Shown in pieces: positions 43,460 through 50,534 of a stretch of 64,000 nt of DNA. The notes under the pieces are model-generated. The model did not search any database and was not told where the DNA came from. It was given only the letters and a program-made list of their open reading frames with translations. Position 1 is the stretch's first letter. Each line of letters opens with the position of its first letter. The stretch lies in assembly GCF_010548275.1 (NCBI RefSeq), contig NZ_JAAGLT010000038.1, positions 1 to 64,000 of the forward strand. Direction: 5' to 3'. The position numbers were made by a program, and so were the translations under genes. The stretch is from Streptomyces sp. SID12488 (lineage in GTDB: Bacteria > Actinomycetota > Actinomycetes > Streptomycetales > Streptomycetaceae).

Positions 43460-45921
43460 CGGTTCGCCCCCGCCGGGGTGCCGACCTCGCCCGTGCGCTT
43501 CAGTTTCTGCCAGCGCAGTCGACCGCCGGTGAGGGCGGTGATGCAGGAGTGGATGAGGACGAGGTACATCATCTGGCGGTAGGCCAGTTGCTGCAGCGGC
43601 ATCATCAGCAGGTAGCGGTACTTCTCGCGGTCCAGGCGGAACGCGTAGGCGGCGCAGACGAGTTGGATGCCCAGGACCGCGAGCCACGCCAGCAGGGCCG
43701 CCTGGAAGTCGATGAAAATCATCGAGTAGGCCGTGAAGACGTCGATCAGCGGTGCGAAGACCGGCGTGACGATCTGGAAGATGACCACCAATGGCATGCC
43801 CACGCGGCCGAAGCGGCCCGAAGGACCCTTGTCCGTCAGGGACTTGCGGTGCTTCCAGAGGGCCTGCATGGTGCCGTACGACCATCGGTAGCGCTGCGAC
43901 CACAGCTGCTTGAGCGAGGCGGGCGCCTCCGTCCAGGCCCTGGCGTGCTCCTGGTAGACGACCCGCCAGCCCGCACGGTGCATCGCGATGGTGATGTCGG
44001 TGTCCTCGGCGAGCGTGTCCTCGCTCATGCCGCCGACCTCGATGACCGCGTCTCGACGGAACGCGCCGATCGCGCCGGGGATGGTCGGCATACAGCGCAG
44101 CAGGTCGTACATACGACGGTCGAGGTTGAAGCCCATCACGTACTCGATGTGCTGCCAGGCGCCGATGATCGTGTTGCGGTTGCCGACCTTGGCGTTGCCC
44201 GCGACCGCGCCGACCTCGGGGTCGGCGAAGGGCTGCACGAGCTGGTGCACGGCGTCCGGTTCGAAGACGGTGTCGCCGTCCATCATCACGACGATGTCGT
44301 AACTGGCGCTGCGTACACCGTTGTTGAGGGCGGCCGGCTTGCCCGCGTTCTCCTGGCGGATAACCCGGACGTTCGTCATGCCGAAGGAGAGGGCCGCGTC
44401 GCGTGCGATCTGGGACGTGTTGTCGTCAGAACCGTCGTCGACGACGATGATCTCGATCGGGTGGGTGCTCTTCGCCAGCGACTCAAGGGTGTTGGCGATG
44501 CACTCCTTCTCGTTGTACGCGGGCACGATCACGGTCACCGGCCTGGTGACCGTCGGTCCCCAGCTGAACTTGCCGCCCTTGCCGCCCTTGCCACGCTTCC
44601 GGTTGCGTTGGCGGTAGTGGCGGCGGGCGAGGATCAGCATCATCCCGAACCGGCCCATGACGGCGAAGCCGACGACCGCGAGTCCGGTCGCCAACCCCGG
44701 TACGGCCCATTCGGCGACCGCCACGGCCGCGATGAGGGCCTTGCCCTCGTAGAGGGTCGCGCCGGTGGCGGTGCGGTGGGCGGCCTGGAGGCTCGATGTG
44801 CCCGTGCCTCCCGGGCCGTTGCCCGTCTGTCCGTTGCCTGCCTGTCCGTTGCCGAACTGGCCGTTGCCCTGCTGCCCGTTGCCCGGTTGGCCGGTCGGCG
44901 CGCCGCCGGGCTGCTGGCCCTCGGCGGTGCCCGGAGCACCCGTGGCCGCGTCTGTGCCCGTACCCGAGCCCGCGGTGGCCCCCGTACCCGAACCTGCCGC
45001 CGTACCCGTACCGGTGGCCGTCTGCTGCGCGCTCGACGCCTGCTGCTGGATCGCGCCGCTGATGGTGGTGAAGGTGTAGCCGGCCGCCTTCATCTTCTTG
45101 ATGTACGTCGGCAGTGCCTTGATCGTCTGTGAGCGCTCGCCGCCGGCGTCGTGGAAGAGCACCGAGGCGCCCTTGCCGTCCTCCGGCGTGGCCCACTTGA
45201 TGATCTTCGAGACACCGGGCCGCTTCCAGTCGTCGCTGTCCGTGTCCACGAAGACGCTGGTGTAGCCCTCCTCGCCGAGCTTCTTGTAGACGGGCCAGCT
45301 GTAGTTGTCGATGGCGTCCGCCTCCGACGAGTACGGCGCCCGGAACAGCGTCGTCGTGATGCCGGCCGCGCCCGCCAGCGCGAGCTGCGTCTGCTGCATC
45401 TCGCGGTTGACGCGGGCGTCGCTCTGGTAGGAGAGGTCGACGTGCGTGAAGGTGTGGATGCCGATCTCGTTGCCCTGTTCGACCGCCGTCTCCACGATGT
45501 CCGGGTAGCGCGACACCATCGAGCCGACCACGAAGAACGTGCCGGGGACGTCGCACTCCTCAAGGATCTTGAGGACCTGGGGCGTCCAGGTGGGGTTCGG
45601 ACCGTCGTCGAAGGTGAGCGCGATGGTCTTCTCCGGCACGGACCGGGTCACGGCCTGCCCGTTGCGGAAGCTGACTATCGGCCCGCCGTCGATGACCTTG
45701 TCGGGTACGTCGCTGGAGCTGGCCCCGGTGCGTACGCGCTGGTCGCCGCCGACCTCCGCGCGCAGATAGCCGTCGAGCAGCATCACGCTGGTCAGCGCGA
45801 GCAGGAGCAGCATGGCGAGGATGACTCGCGGTTTCTGCAGCGCCGCGGCCTTGCCTGCGGCCCGCTGCACCTTCGAGGGAGCGCGCCTGCGGCCGCGTCG
45901 TGAGGTGGTCGTCGTAGTCAT
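43456..45921 (-). CDS. Bifunctional polysaccharide deacetylase / processive GT2 glycosyltransferase (MatB-like)
   Basis: An 821-residue membrane protein. A cytoplasmic Arg-rich start and one helix (VILAMLLLLALTSVMLLDGY) precede an extracellular NodB deacetylase domain: TIALTFDDGPNPTWTPQ (Asp-Asp), GIHTFTHVDLS (HxxxH metal site) and LFRAPYSSEAD. A repetitive linker (GNGQ pentapeptides and Thr/Gly/Ala runs, about residues 300-375) leads to another helix and a GT2 domain: VIVPAYNEKE, VDDGSDDN, MDGDTVFEPD, EDTDITIAMHR and QRYRW, the full D,D,D,QxxRW set of processive synthases, then three helices. It should polymerise beta-linked N-acetylhexosamine and deacetylate it outside. Architecture matches MatB as I remember it. 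Confidence 0.88.
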   Translation of the reverse strand: MTTTTTSRRGRRRAPSKVQRAAGKAAALQKPRVILAMLLLLALTSVMLLDGYLRAEVGGDQRVRTGASSSDVPDKVIDGGPIVSFRNGQAVTRSVPEKTIALTFDDGPNPTWTPQVLKILEECDVPGTFFVVGSMVSRYPDIVETAVEQGNEIGIHTFTHVDLSYQSDARVNREMQQTQLALAGAAGITTTLFRAPYSSEADAIDNYSWPVYKKLGEEGYTSVFVDTDSDDWKRPGVSKIIKWATPEDGKGASVLFHDAGGERSQTIKALPTYIKKMKAAGYTFTTISGAIQQQASSAQQTATGTGTAAGSGTGATAGSGTGTDAATGAPGTAEGQQPGGAPTGQPGNGQQGNGQFGNGQAGNGQTGNGPGGTGTSSLQAAHRTATGATLYEGKALIAAVAVAEWAVPGLATGLAVVGFAVMGRFGMMLILARRHYRQRNRKRGKGGKGGKFSWGPTVTRPVTVIVPAYNEKECIANTLESLAKSTHPIEIIVVDDGSDDNTSQIARDAALSFGMTNVRVIRQENAGKPAALNNGVRSASYDIVVMMDGDTVFEPDAVHQLVQPFADPEVGAVAGNAKVGNRNTIIGAWQHIEYVMGFNLDRRMYDLLRCMPTIPGAIGAFRRDAVIEVGGMSEDTLAEDTDITIAMHRAGWRVVYQEHARAWTEAPASLKQLWSQRYRWSYGTMQALWKHRKSLTDKGPSGRFGRVGMPLVVIFQIVTPVFAPLIDVFTAYSMIFIDFQAALLAWLAVLGIQLVCAAYAFRLDREKYRYLLMMPLQQLAYRQMMYLVLIHSCITALTGGRLRWQKLKRTGEVGTPAGANR

Positions 45922-45939
45922 ATGGTGGCTGCGTTCCGG

Positions 45940-46395
45940 TCAGTTGGCGTCCGCGGAGGCGGACGCGGTGGCGGTCGCGGTCGGTGCCGAAGCGGGCGGC
46001 TCGCCCGTGGCGATGCCCGCCGGCGGGGCGCCGGAGGGCCTGACGGGCGGGGTGACGGCTCCGGTGGGAGCGCCCGACCGGGCTGCTCCGAAGCCGCCCT
46101 GCGGCTGCTGGTTGCTGCCCGGCCCCTGGTTGCCGACCCGGCCCCCGCCTCCGAAAGGCAGCAGCGACGACGGAGTGAGCGACGTGCCCCAGCCCATGAA
46201 GGCCATGCCGAGCACGACGGCATACCCAAGACAGGCGACACCGAGGAAGGTGCCGAACCGGCGCAGCAGTCTCGCCCGGCGGCCGGAGTTGTCGACGAAC
46301 ACGGGACCGTCCACGGACCCGTCGGACCCCTTGCCGCTCTTACGGCGCCGGCCGCGGCCGGCGGCACGGTTTTCGATGTCAGGCTCGGAATGCAT
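45940..46395 (-). CDS. Small single-pass membrane protein of the exopolysaccharide operon
   Basis: A 151-residue protein with no recognised domain. A basic cytoplasmic N-terminus (GRGRRRKSGKGSDG, RRARLLRRFG) is followed by one transmembrane helix (TFLGVACLGYAVVLGMAFMG, about residues 48-67) and a Pro/Gly/Ala/Thr-rich extracellular tail of about 80 residues with no Cys. It lies 18 bp upstream of the synthase/deacetylase gene on the same strand and is the first gene of the operon. A scaffold or export-assist role for the synthase is possible but not shown. Confidence 0.7.
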   Translation of the reverse strand: MHSEPDIENRAAGRGRRRKSGKGSDGSVDGPVFVDNSGRRARLLRRFGTFLGVACLGYAVVLGMAFMGWGTSLTPSSLLPFGGGGRVGNQGPGSNQQPQGGFGAARSGAPTGAVTPPVRPSGAPPAGIATGEPPASAPTATATASASADAN

Positions 46396-46761
46396 TCCCC
46401 GGACATTAGGAGGGCTTTATGTGACCGAAACTCTGATTCTCATGTGAGACGCCCATGAGAAACTCCTTAACCTGTGCATCTCCTGAGAGTCTCCCCGGAA
46501 GCCTGCGCAACCCGCCCTCGATGGAAAGGAGCCGATTGTCCCGCTTGCTTGCCCCATTCGCGCCCTTCACGGTGCGCTGTCCATGAGCTCGCTGTGTGTT
46601 CACCGCCCTCATGAAGGACAGTCTCGTGTGAGACCTTTCCACTCCGGATCCACTCGGGATCCACTTCGGAAACGCACTTTGTTTCCGTCCTGAGACGGAT
46701 ATCACTCGGACATCACCAACACATAACTGAGACAGAAATCACGAGAGCGGGTGCATGCGCG
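46396..46761. other. Divergent promoter region of the exopolysaccharide locus
   Basis: 366 bp between two divergent genes, no supported coding sequence. It contains TTCTCATG-N9-CATGAGAA at about 46437-46461 (8-bp perfect arms), GTGTGAGACC and TCCTGAGAGTCTCC repeats of a GAGA/TCTC theme, and CGGATCCACTCGGGATCCAC direct repeats (about 46645-46664). These are candidate operators. Confidence 0.5.
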
Positions 46762-47823
46762 ATGAGGCGTTTCCTTGGGTCGGCCGCCGGATTCACATGT
46801 CTGGTGGCGCTGACCTGCGCCGGGTGCACATCCGGCTCGGACAGCGACACGAACGGCGACACGGGCAGCGGCTCCGGCGCCGCGTCCGCGACCCCTTCCG
46901 AACAGGCCCAGGCGAGCGCCTCCCCCTCGGCGAGCACCGCCTCGACGACCGAGTTCGCCCCGTACGTCAGCGCCACCGACGCGAACGACAACGACAGCGC
47001 GGGCTCACCGACGGCGTACAACCTGGCGTTCGTGATCTCGGACGGTACGACCTGTACGCCGAAGTGGAACGGTACGACGGCCATCGGCGACTCGGCCGTC
47101 AAGTCCCGCACAGCGAAGCTCGCGGCGACCGGCGGCTCGGTCCGGGTCTCCTTCGGCGGCGCGTCCGGCAAGGAGCTGGCCGAGGTCTGCGACAGTGCGT
47201 CCGCGCTGGCCAAGGCCTACGGCGCGGCCCTGGACGCCGCCGGTTCGACCCAGGCCGACTTCGACGTCGAGGGCGACACCCTCACCGACTCCGCCTCCGT
47301 CGAGCTGCGTTCGAAGGCGATCGCCCTGCTGCAGAAGGAGCGCACCGACCTGAGCGTCTCCTTCACCCTGCCAGTCATGCCGACCGGCCTCGACGACGAC
47401 AGCGTGGCCCTGCTCGACTCGGCCAACAACAACTCCGTACAGGTGTCCACCGTCAACATCATGACGATGAACTACGGCAGCGACTACAAGGACGACATGG
47501 GCGAGTACGCGCTCACGTCGGCCGCGGCGACACATGACCAGCTCGCCGACATCTTCGGGCTGTCGGAGGAGGGGGCCTGGCAGGGGATGGCGTTGACGTC
47601 GATGATCGGTGTGAATGACGTCGCCAATGAGACGTTCTCTCTGGCGGACGCGGCGGAGGTGCGGGCGTTCGCGGAGGAGAAGGGGGTTGCCTGGGTGTCC
47701 ATGTGGTCGACGTTTCGGGACCAGGAGTGTGAGGATGATGTTTCCTCGTCCGATGATGCGGCAACCAATTGCAGTGGGGTTTCTCAGGATGCGGGGGCTT
47801 TTGGGGTGGCGTTTTCGGGGTGA
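46762..47823 (+). CDS. GH18-like lipoprotein (chitinase-type glycosidase fold)
   Basis: A 353-residue precursor with a lipoprotein-like signal peptide (FTCLVALTCAGC, lipidated Cys probably at residue 22) and a Ser/Ala/Thr-rich spacer to about residue 65. The catalytic domain reads TAYNLAFVISDGTTCTPKWNG, GGSVRVSFGGASG (the SxGG strand of GH18), then TQADFDVEG giving the DxDxE motif (Asp166, Asp168, catalytic Glu170) and VNIMTMNYGSDY. GH18 enzymes hydrolyse N-acetylglucosamine polymers. Being divergent from the deacetylase/synthase operon, it may trim the same polymer, analogous to glycosidases in PNAG loci. Chitin hydrolysis is the alternative. The final 150 bp use more AT than the rest of the gene. 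Confidence 0.78.
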   Translation: MRRFLGSAAGFTCLVALTCAGCTSGSDSDTNGDTGSGSGAASATPSEQAQASASPSASTASTTEFAPYVSATDANDNDSAGSPTAYNLAFVISDGTTCTPKWNGTTAIGDSAVKSRTAKLAATGGSVRVSFGGASGKELAEVCDSASALAKAYGAALDAAGSTQADFDVEGDTLTDSASVELRSKAIALLQKERTDLSVSFTLPVMPTGLDDDSVALLDSANNNSVQVSTVNIMTMNYGSDYKDDMGEYALTSAAATHDQLADIFGLSEEGAWQGMALTSMIGVNDVANETFSLADAAEVRAFAEEKGVAWVSMWSTFRDQECEDDVSSSDDAATNCSGVSQDAGAFGVAFSG

Positions 47824-47860
47824 GAAGGGTCGTTTGTCGGATGCGGGGCCGTGGGTGCTT

Positions 47861-47912
47861 TTCGCGCCCACGCGGCGGAGCCGCACAATGTCACAGCCCC
47901 GCGCCCCTAAAA
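47861..47912. repeat. Dispersed Streptomyces-type intergenic repeat
   Basis: TCGCGCCCACGCGGCGGAGC followed by CGCACAATG and ACAGCCCCGCGCCCCTAAAA matches, from memory, a repeat seen many times in Streptomyces intergenic regions. It separates the converging GH18-like and amidohydrolase-like genes and may act as a terminator. Copy number in this genome was not tested. Confidence 0.55.
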
Positions 47913-47920
47913 GCGACACC

Positions 47921-48367
47921 TCACCGGCGTCTGTGGATTAGGCGTCCTGCGCATACCGTCGCCAAGCACGCCCCGCCTTCGTCGAATACCGCCAGGTCCG
48001 CCCGCCCGCCCTGGACGATCGCCGGAATCCGTGTCCGCATCAGTACGGCGACGTCGTTACGAGCCGCCGCTGATCGTAGGTCGGGTGAGGTGACGTACTC
48101 CTCCAGTACCGCCACCGCTCCCCCCTTCAGCACGGCGTGCACGCGTTCGCGTGGGCTCGGGGCGTCCGGGAGCGGGCCTTCGTGGACGAGGCCGGGGCCC
48201 AGGGCGCCCGGCCATTGCCGCACCCTCGCCCCCGGGAACAGTTCCGCCAGTTCAGCGAGTGAGCCCAGGGCGGCGACGCGGTTGCCGTCGACCGCGACGG
48301 CACCGTCCTTCAGGGGCTCGGCGTCCCAGCCGACCCGGACCTCGTCGGCGGCGTGAATCGTCAGCAC
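47921..48367 (-). CDS. Barrel-less imidazolonepropionase/amidohydrolase-like domain protein
   Basis: A 148-residue protein starting at a GTG (VLTIHAADEVRVGWDAEPLK). It has the beta-sandwich strands that flank the catalytic barrel of amidohydrolases: LKDGAVAVDGNRVAALGS, then WPGALGPGLVHEGPL, and a C-terminal IVQGGRADLAVFD...VCAGRLIHRR. The metal-binding TIM barrel (HxH and later His/Asp ligands) is absent: the first strand set runs nearly straight into the last. It lies 17 bp downstream of mqnC on the same strand and is probably co-transcribed, so a role near the futalosine pathway is possible. It may be a small binding protein derived from an amidohydrolase, or a decayed gene; the intact frame favours a real protein. 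Confidence 0.65.
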   Translation of the reverse strand: MLTIHAADEVRVGWDAEPLKDGAVAVDGNRVAALGSLAELAELFPGARVRQWPGALGPGLVHEGPLPDAPSPRERVHAVLKGGAVAVLEEYVTSPDLRSAAARNDVAVLMRTRIPAIVQGGRADLAVFDEGGACLATVCAGRLIHRRR

Positions 48368-48384
48368 GGTCTGTGCTGTGCTTG

Positions 48385-49599
48385 CTAGTTGGAAGCCAGG
48401 AGCTTGAGCTCGGGGTGAGCCGTGCCGCCCTCGATCGCGGTGGACGAGATGTGGGACATGACGCGCTCGTCGACCGGGTCGTTCGCCGGGTCGTCGTGGA
48501 CGACGATGTGCTCGTACGTCGTGGTCCGCTGGGCGGGGACGCGGCCCGCCCTGCGGATCAGGTCGATGATCTCCATACGGTTGGAGCGGTGCTTGGCGCC
48601 CGCGGCGGAGACGACGTTCTCCTCCAGCATGATCGAGCCGAGGTCGTCCGCGCCGTAGTGCAGGGACAGCTGGCCGGCCTCCTTGCCCGTGGTGAGCCAC
48701 GAGCCCTGGATGTGGGCGATGTTGTCCATGAACAGGCGGGCGATGGCGATCATGCGCAGGTACTCGAAGATCGTGGCCTGCGTACGGCCCTTGAGGTGGT
48801 TGTTCTCGGGCTGGTAGGTGTACGGGATGAAGGCGCGGAAGCCGCCCGTCCGGTCCTGTACGTCACGGATCATCCGCAGGTGCTCGATGCGCTCGGCGTT
48901 GGTCTCGCCGGTGCCCATGAGCATGGTGGACGTCGATTCGACGCCCAGCCCGTGCGCGGTCTCCATGATCTCCAGCCAGCGTTCGCCGGACTCCTTGAGG
49001 GGCGCGATGGCCTTGCGGGGACGCTCGGGAAGGAGTTCCGCGCCGGCGCCGGCGAAGGAGTCGAGACCGGCCTCGTGGATACGGGTGATCGCCTCCTCGA
49101 CCGACACCTTCGAGATCCGGGCCATGTGCTCGACCTCGCTCGCCCCCAGGCTGTGGATGACGAGCTGCGGGAAGTCGGCCTTGATCGCGGCGAAGTGCTT
49201 CTCGTAGTACTCGACGCCGTAGTCCGGGTGGTGGCCGCCCTGGAACATGATCTGTGTACCGCCGAGTTCGACGGTCTCCGCGCACCGGCGCAGGATGTCG
49301 TCGAGGTCGCGGGTCCAGCCCTTGGCCGTATCCTTGGGGGCGGCGTAGAAGGCGCAGAACTTGCACGCCGTGACGCACACGTTCGTGTAGTTGATGTTGC
49401 GCTCGATGATGTACGTCGCGATGTGCTCCGTACCCGCGTAACGGCGGCGGCGTACGGCGTCGGCGGCCGAGCCGAGGGCGTGCAGCGGGGCGTCGCGGTA
49501 GAGGTGGAGCGCCTCTTCGGGGGTGATCCGCCCGCCCGCCGCGGCACGTTCGAGGACGGCTGTGACATCAAACGACATATGGTCGGCGTTCTCGGTCAC
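48385..49599 (-). CDS. mqnC: Cyclic dehypoxanthinyl futalosine synthase (radical SAM)
   Basis: A 404-residue radical-SAM enzyme. The cluster motif is CVTACKFCAFYAAP (CxxxCxxC), preceded by EHIATYIIERNINYTN; GGTQIMFQGGHHPDYGVEYYE and GAELLPERPRKAIAPLK are typical of MqnC rather than MqnE. It cyclises dehypoxanthine futalosine in the alternative (futalosine) menaquinone pathway used by Streptomyces. The GTG at 49599 has AAGGAC upstream. The other mqn genes are not in the window, but menG, a polyprenyl synthase, the MenJ-like reductase and nuo are. Confidence 0.93.
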   Translation of the reverse strand: MTENADHMSFDVTAVLERAAAGGRITPEEALHLYRDAPLHALGSAADAVRRRRYAGTEHIATYIIERNINYTNVCVTACKFCAFYAAPKDTAKGWTRDLDDILRRCAETVELGGTQIMFQGGHHPDYGVEYYEKHFAAIKADFPQLVIHSLGASEVEHMARISKVSVEEAITRIHEAGLDSFAGAGAELLPERPRKAIAPLKESGERWLEIMETAHGLGVESTSTMLMGTGETNAERIEHLRMIRDVQDRTGGFRAFIPYTYQPENNHLKGRTQATIFEYLRMIAIARLFMDNIAHIQGSWLTTGKEAGQLSLHYGADDLGSIMLEENVVSAAGAKHRSNRMEIIDLIRRAGRVPAQRTTTYEHIVVHDDPANDPVDERVMSHISSTAIEGGTAHPELKLLASN

Positions 49600-49690
49600 C
49601 GGGCGTCCTTTCGGAAGGCGTGGGGCGGACCGTTCCAGCCTACGTCAGTGCCCTGCCGCGCCTCACGTCAGCGTCCTGTCACGCCTCACC

Positions 49691-50524
49691 TCAGGCCGCG
49701 TAAGCCCCGATCAGCAGCCCGACGAACGCGCCCGCGATCAGGAACGGCCCGAACGGGATGGACGTACGGCGACCGATCCGCCGCGCGATGACGAGCGGGA
49801 TCCCGTACACCCCGCCGAACAGAAACCCGGCGAAGGTGCCGAGCACGACACTCCCCCAGCCGTACCAGCCCAGCACCGCCCCGAGGCCGAGGGCGAGCTT
49901 CACATCGCCGAAGCCCATGCCGTCGGGGCTGATGAGGAAGAGCACGAAGTACACGCCCGCGAGCACCAGAGCGCCCAGCAGGGCGGTGGGCCAGTCGCCG
50001 GCGTGCTCGGGCAGCAGCGCGGCCACGCCCAGCAGGACGAGGGCGGCGGCGGCCAGCGGCAGGGTCAGCGGGTCGGGCAGCCGCTGCACCCGGAAGTCCA
50101 CGACCGCGAGCAGCACCCCTACGGGCGCCAGCAGCAGCCAGGCCCCGAGCTCGGGCCGGGTACCGGTCGCAGTGGCGAGCGCGGCACAGACGAGCCCGGT
50201 GGCGAGGGCGAGGAGTGGAGTGCTGGGCCCGTACGACGCGCTTGCGTCGGACGACCGGCTTCCATCGGACGAGGTGTCGGCCGCGTTCGCTGTCACGTGC
50301 CCGGCGTCCGGCCGGCCCTTGGTGCCCGGACCGGCGCAGGTCGTGCACCGGGCCAGGCCCAGCCAGCCGCCCAACCGGCCGCCCAGGGGATGGCCCTGGG
50401 GACAGCTGTCCCGCCAGGGCTCCTCGGGCGGGACGGAGAACCGGTGGGCGGCGCGGGGTACGAGCGTTCCGGCCGCCGCGCCCCACAGCGCGGCGACCAC
50501 CACGAGCAGTTGGTCGATGCTCAT
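49691..50524 (-). CDS. A24-family prepilin peptidase
   Basis: A 277-residue polytopic membrane protein. The two catalytic aspartates of type IV prepilin peptidases are in VVDFRVQRLPDPLT (first Asp) and DGMGFGDVKLALGLG (GxGD). The N-terminal loop holds Cys residues (SCPQGHP and RCTTCAG), like the zinc-binding methylase loop of PilD but reduced. It should cleave leader peptides of type IV pilin/Tad pilin-like proteins at the inner face of the membrane. It lies 10 bp downstream of the LysM/BTAD protein gene on the same strand. No pilin or secretion ATPase genes are in the window; in S. coelicolor a tad-like cluster lies not far from this region, from memory. Confidence 0.85.
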   Translation of the reverse strand: MSIDQLLVVVAALWGAAAGTLVPRAAHRFSVPPEEPWRDSCPQGHPLGGRLGGWLGLARCTTCAGPGTKGRPDAGHVTANAADTSSDGSRSSDASASYGPSTPLLALATGLVCAALATATGTRPELGAWLLLAPVGVLLAVVDFRVQRLPDPLTLPLAAAALVLLGVAALLPEHAGDWPTALLGALVLAGVYFVLFLISPDGMGFGDVKLALGLGAVLGWYGWGSVVLGTFAGFLFGGVYGIPLVIARRIGRRTSIPFGPFLIAGAFVGLLIGAYAA

Positions 50525-50534
50525 CCCGCAGCGC

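Noticed and set aside
46406..46705. A 99-codon minus-strand frame in the exopolysaccharide promoter region
   Set aside because: Atypical codon use, no ribosome-binding site, and the area is rich in inverted repeats expected of regulatory DNA.
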